In this document: positions 31,385 through 41,833 of the stretch, in pieces
How the letters are laid out: the number at the start of each line of letters is the position of its first letter
Position numbering within the stretch: position 1 is the stretch's first letter
Assembly (NCBI GenBank): GCA_009829735.1
Contig: CM020618.1
Location: forward strand, 40,291,030-40,355,029
Length of the DNA stretch: 64,000 nucleotides
Source of the DNA: Pyropia yezoensis
Taxonomy: Eukaryota; Rhodophyta; Bangiophyceae; Bangiales; Bangiaceae
Direction: 5' to 3'
The notes under the pieces: model-generated
What the model was told of the DNA's origin: nothing
What the model saw: the letters and a program-made list of their open reading frames with translations, nothing else
Database searches by the model: none
Program-made: the position numbers and the translations under genes

Positions 31385-32218
31385 ACGTGTCTGTCGCATC
31401 GCCCTTTGCGGCGCGGCAGCTCGCGTAGTGTAGCTGCGCGAGGACAAGAAGGTGAAAAAGTACTTGTCTTCCTGCCCTCCCCCGCACCACGCCCCCGTCT
31501 GGGTTCTTCCCGCTGGTGCGGGAGACGTTAGGGCGGTTGGGGCCCAAGACGGAGGCCTCTCTCCGCGCGTTGCTTGCCGGTACCACTGTGCGGGCTGTGC
31601 GGACGGCGCTGCAGCGAAACGTGCCGGTCGCCATCTGCCGAGCGAACGCGGTGTGTGGCCCTTGGCTACAAGAACTCTTTTTCTGTTGGTGGGCGGGCTG
31701 GTGGGTCGGCTACCGGTCGAGGGGATGTGGGGGCTCTTGTGGACTGCATTGGTGAGTAGGACCCGGGGCCGATACGTTTTTTTGTTCAGGTGGTGGGCCG
31801 GGGGCACGCTACGCAACGCCAACGCACGGTCGGCCAAGGAAACGACTACGGACACAACGTGTAGAAGCATGGGAATGATCTATCCAAAACATGACACGCC
31901 TCCAACCCGCCCACATCTTTCACCATAGACAGAATATGTGGTCAAGTGTTGGCACAGAGGCGCTCCACACGCGACAAAGTAGCTCTCAGTGGTGGGGCAT
32001 CAGAATTCGCCCCCCCCCCCCCCCCCCCCCGCCCAAACAGAAAAGGCCGCATCCTTTACATGTTCACCGCGTACACGACCGAGAGAGTCCTCGTGTGAGC
32101 TCCCTTAGGCGCTCTTCACATCGGCCTTTTCCGGCACGGCGTGGGTGTATCGGGTGATGCATGGCATAGGGTCAAAGACAAAAGAAGGCGGGAGAGGTCT
32201 TTTCGACCCTTACCTCCA
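31385..32218. other. Intergenic region with C21 run, no supported gene
   Basis: The flank of element A. It contains mixed-composition DNA and a 21-base C homopolymer at 32010-32030. Open frames up to 174 codons show no recognisable family or coherent composition. Confidence 0.35.
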
Positions 32219-33004
32219 CTATCGCCCTCGTGTGTTGCGCATGGCCAGGCGCAGACTCCGGCGACGGGACGGCGGGATGGCTTCCTGGACCGTCGCCTCG
32301 TCGACATGCTGCCCTGTAGCCACTCCCGTGACAGCGGCCGCTGTCGCGGTGGTGCCAGCTTCCAAGACGAGGTGCATGTCAGGATACTTACTGACAACGG
32401 CCAGGTCCGCCGGGATCCAAACAGCAGAAGGCCGTGCACCCGTGCCCGTGCCAGTGGGAGCCATTGCCGCGTCCACGCAGCGCCGCATGGACGCAACGTC
32501 TGCGACGGAAACGAGCGAGGGGGCGCGCACGGTGGGATGGGCGTCCTGCCACTCCGCGCGGAGGGCCAGCTCGGCAATGGCGACGGACAGCCCCTCAGCC
32601 TCGTTGAACGCTATCAGAGAGTACATTAGCCGCACGGGCTGTTGATCGGCTTCCGCCGCGTCCGCCGCCAGGCCAAAACTCTGCAGCCGCCGACAGACGG
32701 CGCGACACGCAATGAGCAAGGCCGTGGGAGCGTGCTCGCAGGCCACCGGCTGCTACTGAGCCGGAGCGCACCCGACACTCGCACGGGCTGCCACACAGTA
32801 CAGGTTTTCCCACTGGACAGCCACGGCCACCGCTGCTAGGGCCATGCCGCCGTGACACATTGCCGCGGCGACCTCGCTGATACGGGCAGCGGCGGCGCCG
32901 GGGGCTCCCGTGAGCAAGCCAAAAAAGCGCAAGTAGTCTACAGACACATCGACAACCAAGTGAGCCGCCCCAACATGAAGGATGTGGGCTGCATGCCCCG
33001 GCAT
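32219..33004 (-). pseudogene. Unidentified ORF interrupted by one in-frame TAG
   Basis: From ATG 33004 a frame encodes ~83 residues (HILHVGAAHLVVDVSVDYLR, then FFGLLTGAPG...) to a TAG at 32755-32753. The same frame continues after it without interruption for ~177 residues to 32219 (HAPTALLIACRAVCRRLQSF, VRLMYSLIAFNEAEGLSVAI, ELALRAEWQDAHPT). The composition is non-repetitive, Ala/Val/Leu-rich and protein-like on both sides of the stop, which suggests one ancestral ORF of ~260 residues. I do not recognise the family. It lies between an LTR element and a minisatellite, so a degraded host gene or transposon-borne fragment are both possible. Confidence 0.3.
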
Positions 33005-33589
33005 GACGGCAACGCTCCCCGGGGGGGCTGCTGCTCTCAAAAACCTGTCTCACAGGCGACACACGCACCGCCACCACCACCCGCCGACTTGGCCACCACC
33101 TCAGGAGGCGGGCGAGGGGGGAAGGGCAAGGAGCAAGGAAGAGGCCATGCGGTTGAGGGGCGGGGGCGCGGCTCGGGGGCGGCCCGCCAGCAGCGGTGCG
33201 GGCGCGGCTCTAAAAACCGCGCTGGCCGTGCTGGCGCGACCCGCCCCGCTCCCTCAACCGAGCCGCCGCGCCCGTGCTCCCCCCCCGGCCAAGCCGCCGA
33301 TCCACCTCCCAGGCGCCCTCCCTCCCCACATCCTCGGGGCCTCCAGGAGACCCTGGTGTGGTCAAAAATTTGGAGAGCGGTCGACATGGCGAACAGGACA
33401 GCTACCACGTGTGTCGAGACCACGCGGCCACCCCTGCGACCACCATCGCCGCTCCGACGCCCACGCACTGCGGCCCCCATCGTCGTCACCGCCCGCCACT
33501 CATCTTGCTCGCTGCTCTCCCCCCGCCACCCCAGCTCCATCTTTTCGCCATCCCCGACGGCCAGCTGGGGTAGGCAGGCAACCGAATTT

Positions 33590-34800
33590 TGCCAATGGTG
33601 CGCACAAGACCGGCGCCGGTGGCCGGTTTGCGGGTGCGAGCAGCTTCGCGGGTGTTCTCGGCCTGCCGATGGATGGGGGCGGCCACCTGGGTGCGTTTTG
33701 TTGTTCGGCGGACCCTGCGGCGTCCGCCCAGCTGCCTTTTAGCCTCCCGGCGGGTCGCTGTGGCCTCCCTGGTGCTTTTTGGCCGGCCGGCGGGTCGCCG
33801 CGGGTGTGCGGCCGCTTCTGGACTCCTGGGGAATCGCGCCGGCCGGCCGGGTACTTCTGGCCGGCCGGCGGGTCCCGGAGGGTATGCTGGTGCTTTTGGC
33901 CGGCCGGCTGGTCTTTGCAGGTCACAACGGGTGCGCGGACGCTTTTCGCCGGCCGTGGGTGGCGGCGGGTGCTCGGCCGCTTTCGGCCGTCTGTTGGGTG
34001 CCGGCACGCGTGGGGGCGTCCTTTGCCGCCCGCCGGATCGTGACGGTTGCGCAAGTGCTTTGATCTGGCCGGCGGGTCGCCACTGGTGCGCCGTCGCTTT
34101 AGACCGTCCGCCGCGTCGCGGCGGGTGCTCGGCCACTTTCGGCAGGCGGTCGGGTGGCCGCGGGAGCTCGGCCGCTTGTGGCCTTCCGGCTGGTCGCCGC
34201 GGGTGCTCGGCCATTTTCGGCTGGTGGTCGGGTGGCCGCGGGTGCTTGCCCGCCTGTGGTCTCTCGTCTCGTCGCCGCGGGTGCGCTGGTGCTTTTGGCT
34301 GGCCGTCGGGTAACCGCTGGTGCTCCACCGCTATTGGACGGCCGTTGGTACCTGGCGAATCTTTCCACCGGTTCTTTCTGGGCGGCCGTCCGGTTGCGGC
34401 GGGTCGCGGTGCGTGCCTGGGCGCGCTTCGCCTTCTGGCTGGTCGCGGCGGGTGCTCGGCCTCGCTGTTCTGTCTGGCGGACTGCCACGGGTGCTCGGCC
34501 GCTTCTGGCCTCCCGCCCGGTCGTAGCGGTTGAGCGGGTGCGTTTGGCCACCCGGCTGGTCGCTGCTGATGCCCCGCCGCTTTAAGACAGCCGTGGGGTC
34601 CTGGCGGATCATGCCACGGGTGCGTTTGGCCCCCCGTTGGGTCTCCGCGGATGCGCCGTTGCGTTTGGCTGGCGGTCGGGTCGCCGCAAGTGCTCGGCCG
34701 CTGTTGGACGCCCGGCGGGTCGTGGCGGGTGCGCGCGCGTCCTTGGCCTCCCGGGGGGTCGCGGCGGGTCCGCAGGCGTGCTTGACAGGTTTGCACGGCA
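33590..34800. repeat. 39-bp minisatellite (about 30 degenerate copies)
   Basis: The recurring unit is close to GTCGCCGCGGGTGCTCGGCC followed by GCTTTTGGCCGGCCGTCGG. The period of 39 bp equals 13 codons, so several frames on both strands stay open and show 13-residue repeats. On the minus strand these are units like RRPAGRPQAAELP and RPPDRLPKVAEHP; on the plus strand units like RGCSATFGRRSGG. The long ORFs of 314-480 codons here are explained by this periodicity. I do not call a protein. Confidence 0.75.
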
Positions 34801-35057
34801 GAAGCTATACACGAACTCCCGTCGCCGGTCGACGCTGCAAGGCTGCTGGGCTTCTGCCCAACGCATCCGCTGGTGTACCTCGCTCGTATCCTGCAGGGGA
34901 CGCGTGAGCAGGTGGCATTGTGCACCAATCACGAGGTCCTTGTACACGGAGCCGACAGCACTGGCGCGTGGACACTCTCACACCCAATCGACATGTACTG
35001 TCACGGTTCTGTCCACGGCGGGCGTGGTCCCTCGTCCAGCGCACTGGACATGCACCT

Positions 35058-35630
35058 TGTAGCATCCCTGGCCCCGACTTGGCGCCGACCCGGGACTGCA
35101 ACCAGAGGGCACCAGGTGCCAGAACACGCCCGCCGTGTGGCGATGGTTGGCGGCCGTGGCCCGTGCCCGGCACTGGGATGCGGTGGACTACGCTATCCAC
35201 ACGCGAGAGAGGGATTTCTGATGTGTTTTTGCATATTTGTGAGGGACTTGATTTGAGAGAATTTGAGTGTGAGATTAGTGAGTGGGAATAGAATTAGTAG
35301 TGATAGTGGCCCCCGACCTGACGAGGTTAGACTCGGGTCGGGGCCACTCGGGGTTATGGGGGGGGCTACCGGGCCAACGTGCCGGGGTTCCCCCAGATGC
35401 ACGTTAAGAGGGACAGCGAGGCGCCCTCGGCCCGCGCCCTCAGGGAAAAAGACAACTGCGCGTTTGCTTTCCTCTTCCCCGTGTGCACTACCGTGCGTAT
35501 CTGTTTGCCCTGCAAGCAGGCACGTGAGGCAACAGGCATACCATTCTCGTAGTTCCCCTTTCTGCGTTACCTGTCCCTTTCCCCCGAGGGATATTGACAC
35601 GTGTCTGAGAGGATCGAGTTTTATACCACA
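35058..35630 (+). repeat. 5' LTR of element B (573 bp)
   Basis: Begins TGTAGCATCCCTGG and ends TTATACCACA. It matches 44136-44708 base for base as far as I can compare by eye. TGT...ACA ends give a short terminal inverted repeat. Confidence 0.93.
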
Positions 35631-35634
35631 TATT

Positions 35635-35652
35635 TGGTGGAGCAGCAGGGGA
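35635..35652 (+). other. Primer binding site of element B
   Basis: TGGTGGAGCAGCAGGGGA lies four bases after the 5' LTR. It is identical to the sites of A and C although the surrounding sequences differ. Confidence 0.75.
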
Positions 35653-35839
35653 TTGGAGTGTTGGAGAAGAGACATTTGGGAGCAGCGGTTGCGTTGTTCC
35701 TATTCTGTCTTTTTCTGTGGTTTGGGAATTATTTGCACCCGTTCACGGGAACCCCATTCCTGGCTCTCCAACCCCTCTCTTGTGGTCTTACGATCTTTGG
35801 ACACGCAGGTAACCGGACTGTGGCTGTCAAGAGACCAAC

Positions 35840-37600
35840 ATGGCTACCCTCCCTGGCACGACGGTGCCCGAAGGGGTAGACCCCGCGTCCCTTGACGCAT
35901 CCCTGGTCACCGCGGGGGACGGTGCCCAACCCGGCGTTCTCCCTACGGGTGAAGCAGACCTGGGCGTGACATCCGGTAGTGGACTGGAGTCTACAGGCGG
36001 CCAAGTACCCCCTGCTCCCGTTCCTCCGGCTGTTCCTCCTGTGGGAGCCACCCCGGGGTCAACGGCGTTTGAGTCCGCTCGCAGCAGACGTCTCCCTCCT
36101 GTCGGTTCTACTCTTCAACCTCCAGGGATAGCCCCTGGTGTGTTTACTCCTGGACCCACACATGGCAGCTGGGTGTATACACCTCTTCCTGTGGGCACTA
36201 GCAGTGCCAGAGGCACCGCTATGACTGGTTCTACGGGTCTTCCTGAGACTTCGACTCCTGGGACCGGCCAAGCTTTTCCTCCCCTTGCGTCCTATGGGGC
36301 GGGGAGCTCCAAGACCGGTGACCGGAGCAGCCGTAGGCGTCGGCGTCGTCGCCGCCGCTCTAGCACCAGCGAGACCAGTTCCTCCAGCTCTGAGGAGGGA
36401 TATGACTGGGATGCATCTCCCGGTCCTACCCGGCGCAGGCTAGTCGAGTTCGACTTCCCTGCCCACCAAGTGGGAGATGCCACCCTGAACAAGGTCACGT
36501 ATTGGGGTAACTACCGGCTGGAGAACCAAGACCAAGGTTACACCCGGAAGATGGCCAAGAAGATGGCATCCCTGAACCGGCGAATGCAGCCGAGCTTTGG
36601 GGGACATCCTAAGTTTTCCGGGAAGAGACCGGCGCTTATCTTTGCCTTCCTGCGCCGGTTTGTCAAGGCATGCAATGACAACGATGTGTCCGAGGGCAAG
36701 GCTCTCTATCTCCTGGTAAACTTCATGACCGGAGAAGCGGAACAGCGGTTTGCACAGGTTCTACCAGACTCTGCCGGGCACATTGTTGGACGTACCGTCG
36801 CGAGTTATCCGGAGGCGGTCAACTGGCTCCTGTCCAACTACGCAGACGCGGACTCCCTGCGTAAGGCAGTCGGTAGGCTGAACCGGGCAACCATGGAGAG
36901 ACAAGAGACTCCAGAGGCGTTCGCCCGTCGTGTCCGGGAGATGAGCGATGCTTGTGGCAACGTTTACCCTGAGGACAGGCTCAAGATGATCTTCTCGGAG
37001 GGGCTTCCTGAATATCTTCAAGTGGATGCGGAGAACTACAACCAGGAACATCAAGAACATACCTTCCAGCAGTTGATGGCCTACACCCAGGGCAAGCACC
37101 GGCAAGCCAAGGCCCTCCAGGCTCCTATGGTATCAACTCCCAAGCCGTTGTCGCGAGTTCGTCCCGGACCCGACAAGTATAAGGGAGGTGATAACCCTGT
37201 ACCGGTACTCGCAGTTGGCGAGGCCTCACCCATGGAGTCAAGGGACAAGTGGGGCGGCTTCGTTTCTAAGGAGCAACCTTCCCTGGTCGCCCCCAAGCAG
37301 ATCAGGAACCAGCGGTTCCGGTCTTGCTGGCTGTGCCAGAAGGAGGATCACATGTCCTACCAGTGCCCGACCATTCCCGAGGATCTCCAGGAGAAACTCA
37401 AGCGTCAAGGACTGGTGTTTGCAAAGGCGGTCAACTGGGCTGACCGGCGGGCACCCTCCAAGATGGACAAGGCACAGGTACATGCCATCCGAGTGGCAAC
37501 CTTACAGAGCATCACGGAGGCTCTGGCAAGGGAAGCTCCTACGGACTTTGACCTGGAGACCGAAACCTCTAAGGACTCCTCGGAGCCGGGAAACGAGTAG
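35840..37600 (+). CDS. gag: Gag polyprotein of element B
   Basis: This is a 586-residue Gag from ATG 35840. The N-terminal ~150 residues are Pro/Thr/Gly-rich, followed by a basic/Ser patch (SRRRRRRRRRSST, ~157-170). The capsid-like core (~200-400) has the Ty3/gypsy retrotrans_gag pattern: FSGKRPALIFAFLRRFVKAC, the ALYLLVNFMTGEAEQRF helix, and ESFARRV-like EAFARRVREMSDACGNV. A CCHC zinc knuckle CWLCQKEDHMSYQC starts at residue 496. Gag packages the element RNA into virus-like particles. The ORF ends GNE-TAG; the GGGAAAC heptamer overlaps the last codons, so a fraction of ribosomes should shift into pol. Confidence 0.9.
   Translation: MATLPGTTVPEGVDPASLDASLVTAGDGAQPGVLPTGEADLGVTSGSGLESTGGQVPPAPVPPAVPPVGATPGSTAFESARSRRLPPVGSTLQPPGIAPGVFTPGPTHGSWVYTPLPVGTSSARGTAMTGSTGLPETSTPGTGQAFPPLASYGAGSSKTGDRSSRRRRRRRRRSSTSETSSSSSEEGYDWDASPGPTRRRLVEFDFPAHQVGDATLNKVTYWGNYRLENQDQGYTRKMAKKMASLNRRMQPSFGGHPKFSGKRPALIFAFLRRFVKACNDNDVSEGKALYLLVNFMTGEAEQRFAQVLPDSAGHIVGRTVASYPEAVNWLLSNYADADSLRKAVGRLNRATMERQETPEAFARRVREMSDACGNVYPEDRLKMIFSEGLPEYLQVDAENYNQEHQEHTFQQLMAYTQGKHRQAKALQAPMVSTPKPLSRVRPGPDKYKGGDNPVPVLAVGEASPMESRDKWGGFVSKEQPSLVAPKQIRNQRFRSCWLCQKEDHMSYQCPTIPEDLQEKLKRQGLVFAKAVNWADRRAPSKMDKAQVHAIRVATLQSITEALAREAPTDFDLETETSKDSSEPGNE
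37588..37594 (+). promoter_or_regulatory. -1 ribosomal frameshift site GGGAAAC (element B)
   Basis: In gag phase it reads G GGA AAC, the X-XXY-YYZ slippery form, ending three bases before the TAG stop. The pol frame is -1 relative to gag and is open without a stop from the heptamer. It has no ATG for about 200 bp, so frameshifting rather than reinitiation is the natural explanation. Confidence 0.7.
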
Positions 37601-40600
37601 GGCAGGCGCTCTCCCCAAGTGTCTTCCCGAATCTCCAACGGCAGGGTACTTCTACCTGTTCTCCCCTTGCGTGCCGGGAGAAAGGACGGCAGTTACCTGC
37701 TCAACCGGTAGCCGCCTGGACACCCTGTTTGTTCAAGGGGACCTTGCTCGTCCTGCGTAAGGAAAACCTCAAGATTAATGCTCGTATGCGTGTGGGGGAT
37801 AGCCTTCCCCAAGCTGTTACGCCGGTGGTCGACACGGGAGCCGGACCAAGCGTCATCACTGAGAACCTGTTACCTCCGGGCTGGCGTCGACATGCCTGGA
37901 GAGCGCCTACCAAGACCCGGATTGTGGACGCATCAGGTCAAACCCTACGACCGCTTGGCCGTCTTCCCGTCGCCATCTATGTCAACAATGAACCAATGCT
38001 TTTTCCCTTTCTAGTAGTCAAGACCTTATCAGTCCCCCTCATCCTAGGCTGGGACTTCCAGAAGCAGCATGTCAAGAGCATCCTACCCGGAGAAGGAAAG
38101 GTGCAGTTCAACCATGGGTTTGTGTCACCAGTGCTGGAGCACCTGGACACCAAGGTTCGTGTGGCCAAGAACCAGAAGGAACGCATCCCACCCTCTACCT
38201 TGACCCTCATCAAACCGGTGCTCCTACCTCCTCGCTCGGAGACCAAGGTTCAAGTCACGACCCGGACTGCAGGTCAATGCCTGATCTACGGACGCAAGGA
38301 ATTTCTGGCGAAACACCGATTATACCTAGCCCACGGACACCACAAGAAGGTGGAGAGGCACACCCCGTTCTCGGTGCTGATCGTCAACGTGAGCCGGAAG
38401 CCAATAACCCTCGCCAAGGGCACTCGAGTTGGTACAGCAGAGCCTTACCGGGGGTCCGCCCGCGCTATGAGCAAGGAAGACCTCTTCAACCTGCAACAAG
38501 AGCTGGCATCCAACTTGACGGCCTTAGACGTATCTCCGGAACAAGAGCAGGCTGGCCGTACTACTCCGAAGCCGGAACAAGCACCGCCCGGGATGCCGAA
38601 GGTCAACCAAGAAAACGTCCCTCCCGACTTAAAGGAGGCACTGGAGAAGCTTCTCCACGAATATCGGCACCTGTGGTCTGGAGAGCTGGGCAAGATGGAC
38701 GCCACCCTACACCGGATTCAACTCAAGCCAGATGCCAAACCAGTGCACATGCACCCATACCGGGCTGGACCTCATCGCCGGGATGAGATTGAGAAGCAGG
38801 TTAACAAGATGCTCAAGATGGATGTTATCGAGCCGTCTGATGGCGAGTGGGCTTTCCCGGTGGTAGTCGTCCCGAAACCTGGCGGTCACTTCCGTTTCTG
38901 CGTTGACTACAGACGCCTGAACGAGATGACAGTCAAGGATGTATACCCGATACCCCGGATGGATGATTGCCTCGACTTTCTTGGTGATGCTACCCTCTTC
39001 TCGACGCTGGATTGTAATGCCGGTTACTGGCAGATCCCTCTGGCTGATGAGGACAAGGACAAGACTACCTTCACGTGCCACATGGGACTATTCCGGTGCA
39101 AGCGTCTCCCTTTTGGTCTCACTAATGCTCCGGCAACCTTCCAGAGAGCCATCGACATCATCCTGTCGGGGCTAAGGTGGAGAACATGTTTGGTCTACCT
39201 GGACGACATCATTGTTTTCTCCAAGACCCCAGCGGAACACCTGGAGCACCTTCGAGAGGTCCTGGCCCTCCTGTCCAAGGCTGGAGTTACCCTCAAGGCC
39301 GAGAAGTGCCACCTGTTTGAGACTGAGGTGGAGTACCTGGGGCACGTGCTGAGTCCGGGGGAGCTCCGAGTCAATGAGAAGAACATCAAGGCCCTCCGGC
39401 ATGCACGGCAACCTAAAACCCAGACGGAACTCAAGAGCTTCCTGGGTATGTGCAACGTCTACCGCCGGTTCGTACGAGACTACGCTCTGATTGCCCGGCC
39501 CTTGACCAAGCTTACTAGCAAGAAGCTTCCGGCACAACTCCCGGTGTTCGACGAGAAGCAGACAGCAGCCTTCGAAGAGCTCAAGAAGCGCCTGACCACC
39601 ACTCCAGTACTGGCGTTACCCAAGCGGGAGGGTCAGTTTGTTCTGGAGACTGACGCCTGTGGCGTCCAGGTGGGGTGCTCACTACTCCAGCAGCAACCTG
39701 ATGGGCACTTCCTCCCGATAGGCTACTACAGTCGCGTCTTGACTCCAGCCGAGAAGAACTATTCCACGACCGAGCGCGAGTGCTTGGCGGTCGTCTGGGC
39801 TTGCTTCCTGTTACGTCCATATCTTGAAGGACAAGAGTTCCTCATCCGGACGGACCACGCCAGTCTAAGGTGGCTGCTATGCATGGACAGCAGTCAAGGA
39901 AGGGTCGCCCGGTGGCGCCTACGCCTTTCGGAGTTCAAGTACAAGGTGTGCACCAGAGCAGGGAGGGAGCACCACTGCGCCGACACCATGTCCCGGCTGG
40001 AGACTCCTGCAGCCGATACCGGTCCTATCCCGGAGGAAATACCTTGCTTCATCCTCCCGAATGTCGGACGTGGCTGGCACGCTCCCCTGTACGAGACACC
40101 TGACGCTCATCAACCGGTAACCATTCACCGGATGCTGGAGGCACAATTGACGGACCCTCAATGCTTGGAGCTTCGCCACCAAATGGACCTGAACCGGAAC
40201 AGTCGCTTCTCCGAGTCTACAGACGGACTCCTGGTACGGGTGTCACCCTTCGATGGGGCAACTCAAGTCTACGTACCCCGGAGCCTACGGACTGACATCC
40301 TACGCCTGGAGCACTCGTCTCCCCAGGCCGGGCATCCTGGTATCAATCGGATGTATGCTTCCATGAGACGACATTATTACTGGGAAACCATGGCCAGTGA
40401 CGTCCATAAGTGCCTGGAGGCTTGTATTTCTTGTGCAAGGAACCGGTTGTCCCAGAGGAAGAAGACTTCTAAGCTACGCCTATTCCCTGCGGCGGAGCCC
40501 TTTGCAAGCTTAAGCATGGACATCCTGGGGCCCCTACCTGAAACATCCAGTGGCAACATATACCTGCTCATCATTTGTGACCGGTTCTCCAAGTTCACTC

Positions 40601-41688
40601 GAGCAATCCCGCTGAGGACCATCACGGCTCTGGATGTCACGTCAGCCTTCTGCGAGTACTGGATAGCTGCCTATGGCCCTCCAGACTCCGTCTTAACCGA
40701 CAACGGTCCCCAGTTTGCATCCCTGTTCTTCCAAGGAGTCTGTGACCTGATGGGCATCAAGAACTTGTACACCACGACGTACCACCCTCAAACGAACGGC
40801 CAGGTGGAACGATTCAACCGGACCCTAGTGGACATGCTACGGCACTATGTGGAGGAGCACCAAGAAGACTGGGACGAGCTCCTGGCTGTCCTCACTCTAG
40901 CCTACAACTCCCGAGTTCACCGGACAACGGGAGTCGCTCCACTCGACTTTGTCACCCCGAGGCGGCTGACCAACTTCTCCCTGGAAAGAATACCGGATGG
41001 TCTCCAGCCTGCACTGAAGTCAGGTCCCAAGGCAAAGGATGAGTTCCTGGAACAACTAAAGCTCCTGCTCCCAAGAGTCAAGGAGTCAATTTCAAAGACC
41101 CAGGAGCGATACAAGCGGGACTATGACAAGGGTGTCCGGGAAAAGAACAAGGAACTGGGTGGTGGCGACTGGGTTTTTGTGGACAACCATAGCAAGACCC
41201 GGGGGAAGCTGGACTCTAAGACGGATGGACCTTATGAGATTCTCAATACGGATGGCTGGACCTTCCTTCTAGACGTGGATGGCTCTCCGTACCGGGTGAG
41301 CAGCGACCATGTCACCCGAGCTCCACCGCCAAGCCAACGGGACTTGACCCGGCGTAAGCGGACTGCGATACCCTGGCTATCCCAAGAAGAAGGTCGGGAA
41401 TTTGTCTACGTCAAGTTTGTCGACCATGCCTGGAGAGATGGACGCCTGTACCTGCGAGTACGCTGGTTCGGTTTCAACCCGGCAGATGATACATGGGAAC
41501 CCTCAAACCGGCTACCCATCGCGGACGTCTGTGCCTACACGCGACGGAACGGGATTGAGGGCACTCCCGTGGCCAGAGCCGGCAAGATTCTGGAGTCGGA
41601 CACGGAGGAGGACCAAGAGGACGGGGCCAACCAAGACCCTCGAGACGAGACGAGCTCACCCGCAACGGATGCGGAACAAGAGGATTGA
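37588..41688 (+). CDS. pol: Pol polyprotein of element B with chromodomain
   Basis: Translated as a Gag-Pol fusion after -1 frameshifting. Residues are counted from the TTG at 37729. Domains in order: protease (VVDTGAGPSVI, Asp35); reverse transcriptase (YRRLNEMTVKDVYPIPRMDD, LPFGLTNAPATFQRA, YLDD at 490-493); RNase H (ETDACG, Asp642); integrase with HHCC zinc finger (His869...CISC) and DDE core Asp931, Asp991, Glu1027 with 35 residues between the last two. A C-terminal chromodomain follows (~1224-1275: EFVYVKFVDHAW, LYLRVRWFGFNPADDTWEPS). RT precedes integrase, which is the Ty3/gypsy order; the chromodomain marks a chromovirus that may target heterochromatin. An acidic Asp/Glu-rich tail ends the protein. 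All key residues are intact. Confidence 0.93.
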   Translation, partial: GKRVGQALSPSVFPNLQRQGTSTCSPLACREKGRQLPAQPVAAWTPCLFKGTLLVLRKENLKINARMRVGDSLPQAVTPVVDTGAGPSVITENLLPPGWRRHAWRAPTKTRIVDASGQTLRPLGRLPVAIYVNNEPMLFPFLVVKTLSVPLILGWDFQKQHVKSILPGEGKVQFNHGFVSPVLEHLDTKVRVAKNQKERIPPSTLTLIKPVLLPPRSETKVQVTTRTAGQCLIYGRKEFLAKHRLYLAHGHHKKVERHTPFSVLIVNVSRKPITLAKGTRVGTAEPYRGSARAMSKEDLFNLQQELASNLTALDVSPEQEQAGRTTPKPEQAPPGMPKVNQENVPPDLKEALEKLLHEYRHLWSGELGKMDATLHRIQLKPDAKPVHMHPYRAGPHRRDEIEKQVNKMLKMDVIEPSDGEWAFPVVVVPKPGGHFRFCVDYRRLNEMTVKDVYPIPRMDDCLDFLGDATLFSTLDCNAGYWQIPLADEDKDKTTFTCHMGLFRCKRLPFGLTNAPATFQRAIDIILSGLRWRTCLVYLDDIIVFSKTPAEHLEHLREVLALLSKAGVTLKAEKCHLFETEVEYLGHVLSPGELRVNEKNIKALRHARQPKTQTELKSFLGMCNVYRRFVRDYALIARPLTKLTSKKLPAQLPVFDEKQTAAFEELKKRLTTTPVLALPKREGQFVLETDACGVQVGCSLLQQQPDGHFLPIGYYSRVLTPAEKNYSTTERECLAVVWACFLLRPYLEGQEFLIRTDHASLRWLLCMDSSQGRVARWRLRLSEFKYKVCTRAGREHHCADTMSRLETPAADTGPIPEEIPCFILPNVGRGWHAPLYETPDAHQPVTIHRMLEAQLTDPQCLELRHQMDLNRNSRFSESTDGLLVRVSPFDGATQVYVPRSLRTDILRLEHSSPQAGHPGINRMYASMRRHYYWETMASDVHKCLEACISCARNRLSQRKKTSKLRLFPAAEPFASLSMDILGPLPETSSGNIYLLIICDRFSKFTRAIPLRTITALDVTSAFCEYWIAAYGPPDSVLTDNGPQFASLFFQGVCDLMGIKNLYTTTYHPQTNGQVERFNRTLVDMLRHYVEEHQEDWDELLAVLTLAYNSRVHRTTGVAPLDFVTPRRLTNFSLERIPDGLQPALKSGPKAKDEFLEQLKLLLPRVKESISKTQERYKRDYDKGVREKNKELGGGDWVFVDNHSKTRGKLDSKTDGPYEILNTDGWTFLLDVDGSPYRVSSDHVTRAPPPSQRDLTRRKRTAIPWLSQEEGREFVYVKFVDHAWRDGRLYLRVRWFGFNPADDTWEPSNRLPIADVCAYTRRNGIEGTPVARAGKILESDTEEDQEDGANQDPRDETSSPATDAEQED

Positions 41689-41833
41689 GAAGAAGGGAAC
41701 GGGTATATCAAGGAGAACACGCAATGCAAGCATGGAACAATCAAGGAAACCAAGCACCCGCTCGAGCAACCCTTCTTTCCGCCTCTTCCCTCCTCGCTTC
41801 TCCCAAGACCCTCACCCTCCTTGCCTCCAACTA

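Noticed and set aside
33486..34928. 480-codon minus-strand ORF as a repeat protein gene
   Set aside because: It is the translation of a 39-bp minisatellite; plus-strand frames are equally open and equally regular, so no frame can be preferred.
35263..35675. ORFs inside the LTRs of element B
   Set aside because: The same frames recur in both LTRs because the LTRs are identical; no domain and no codon-level evidence.
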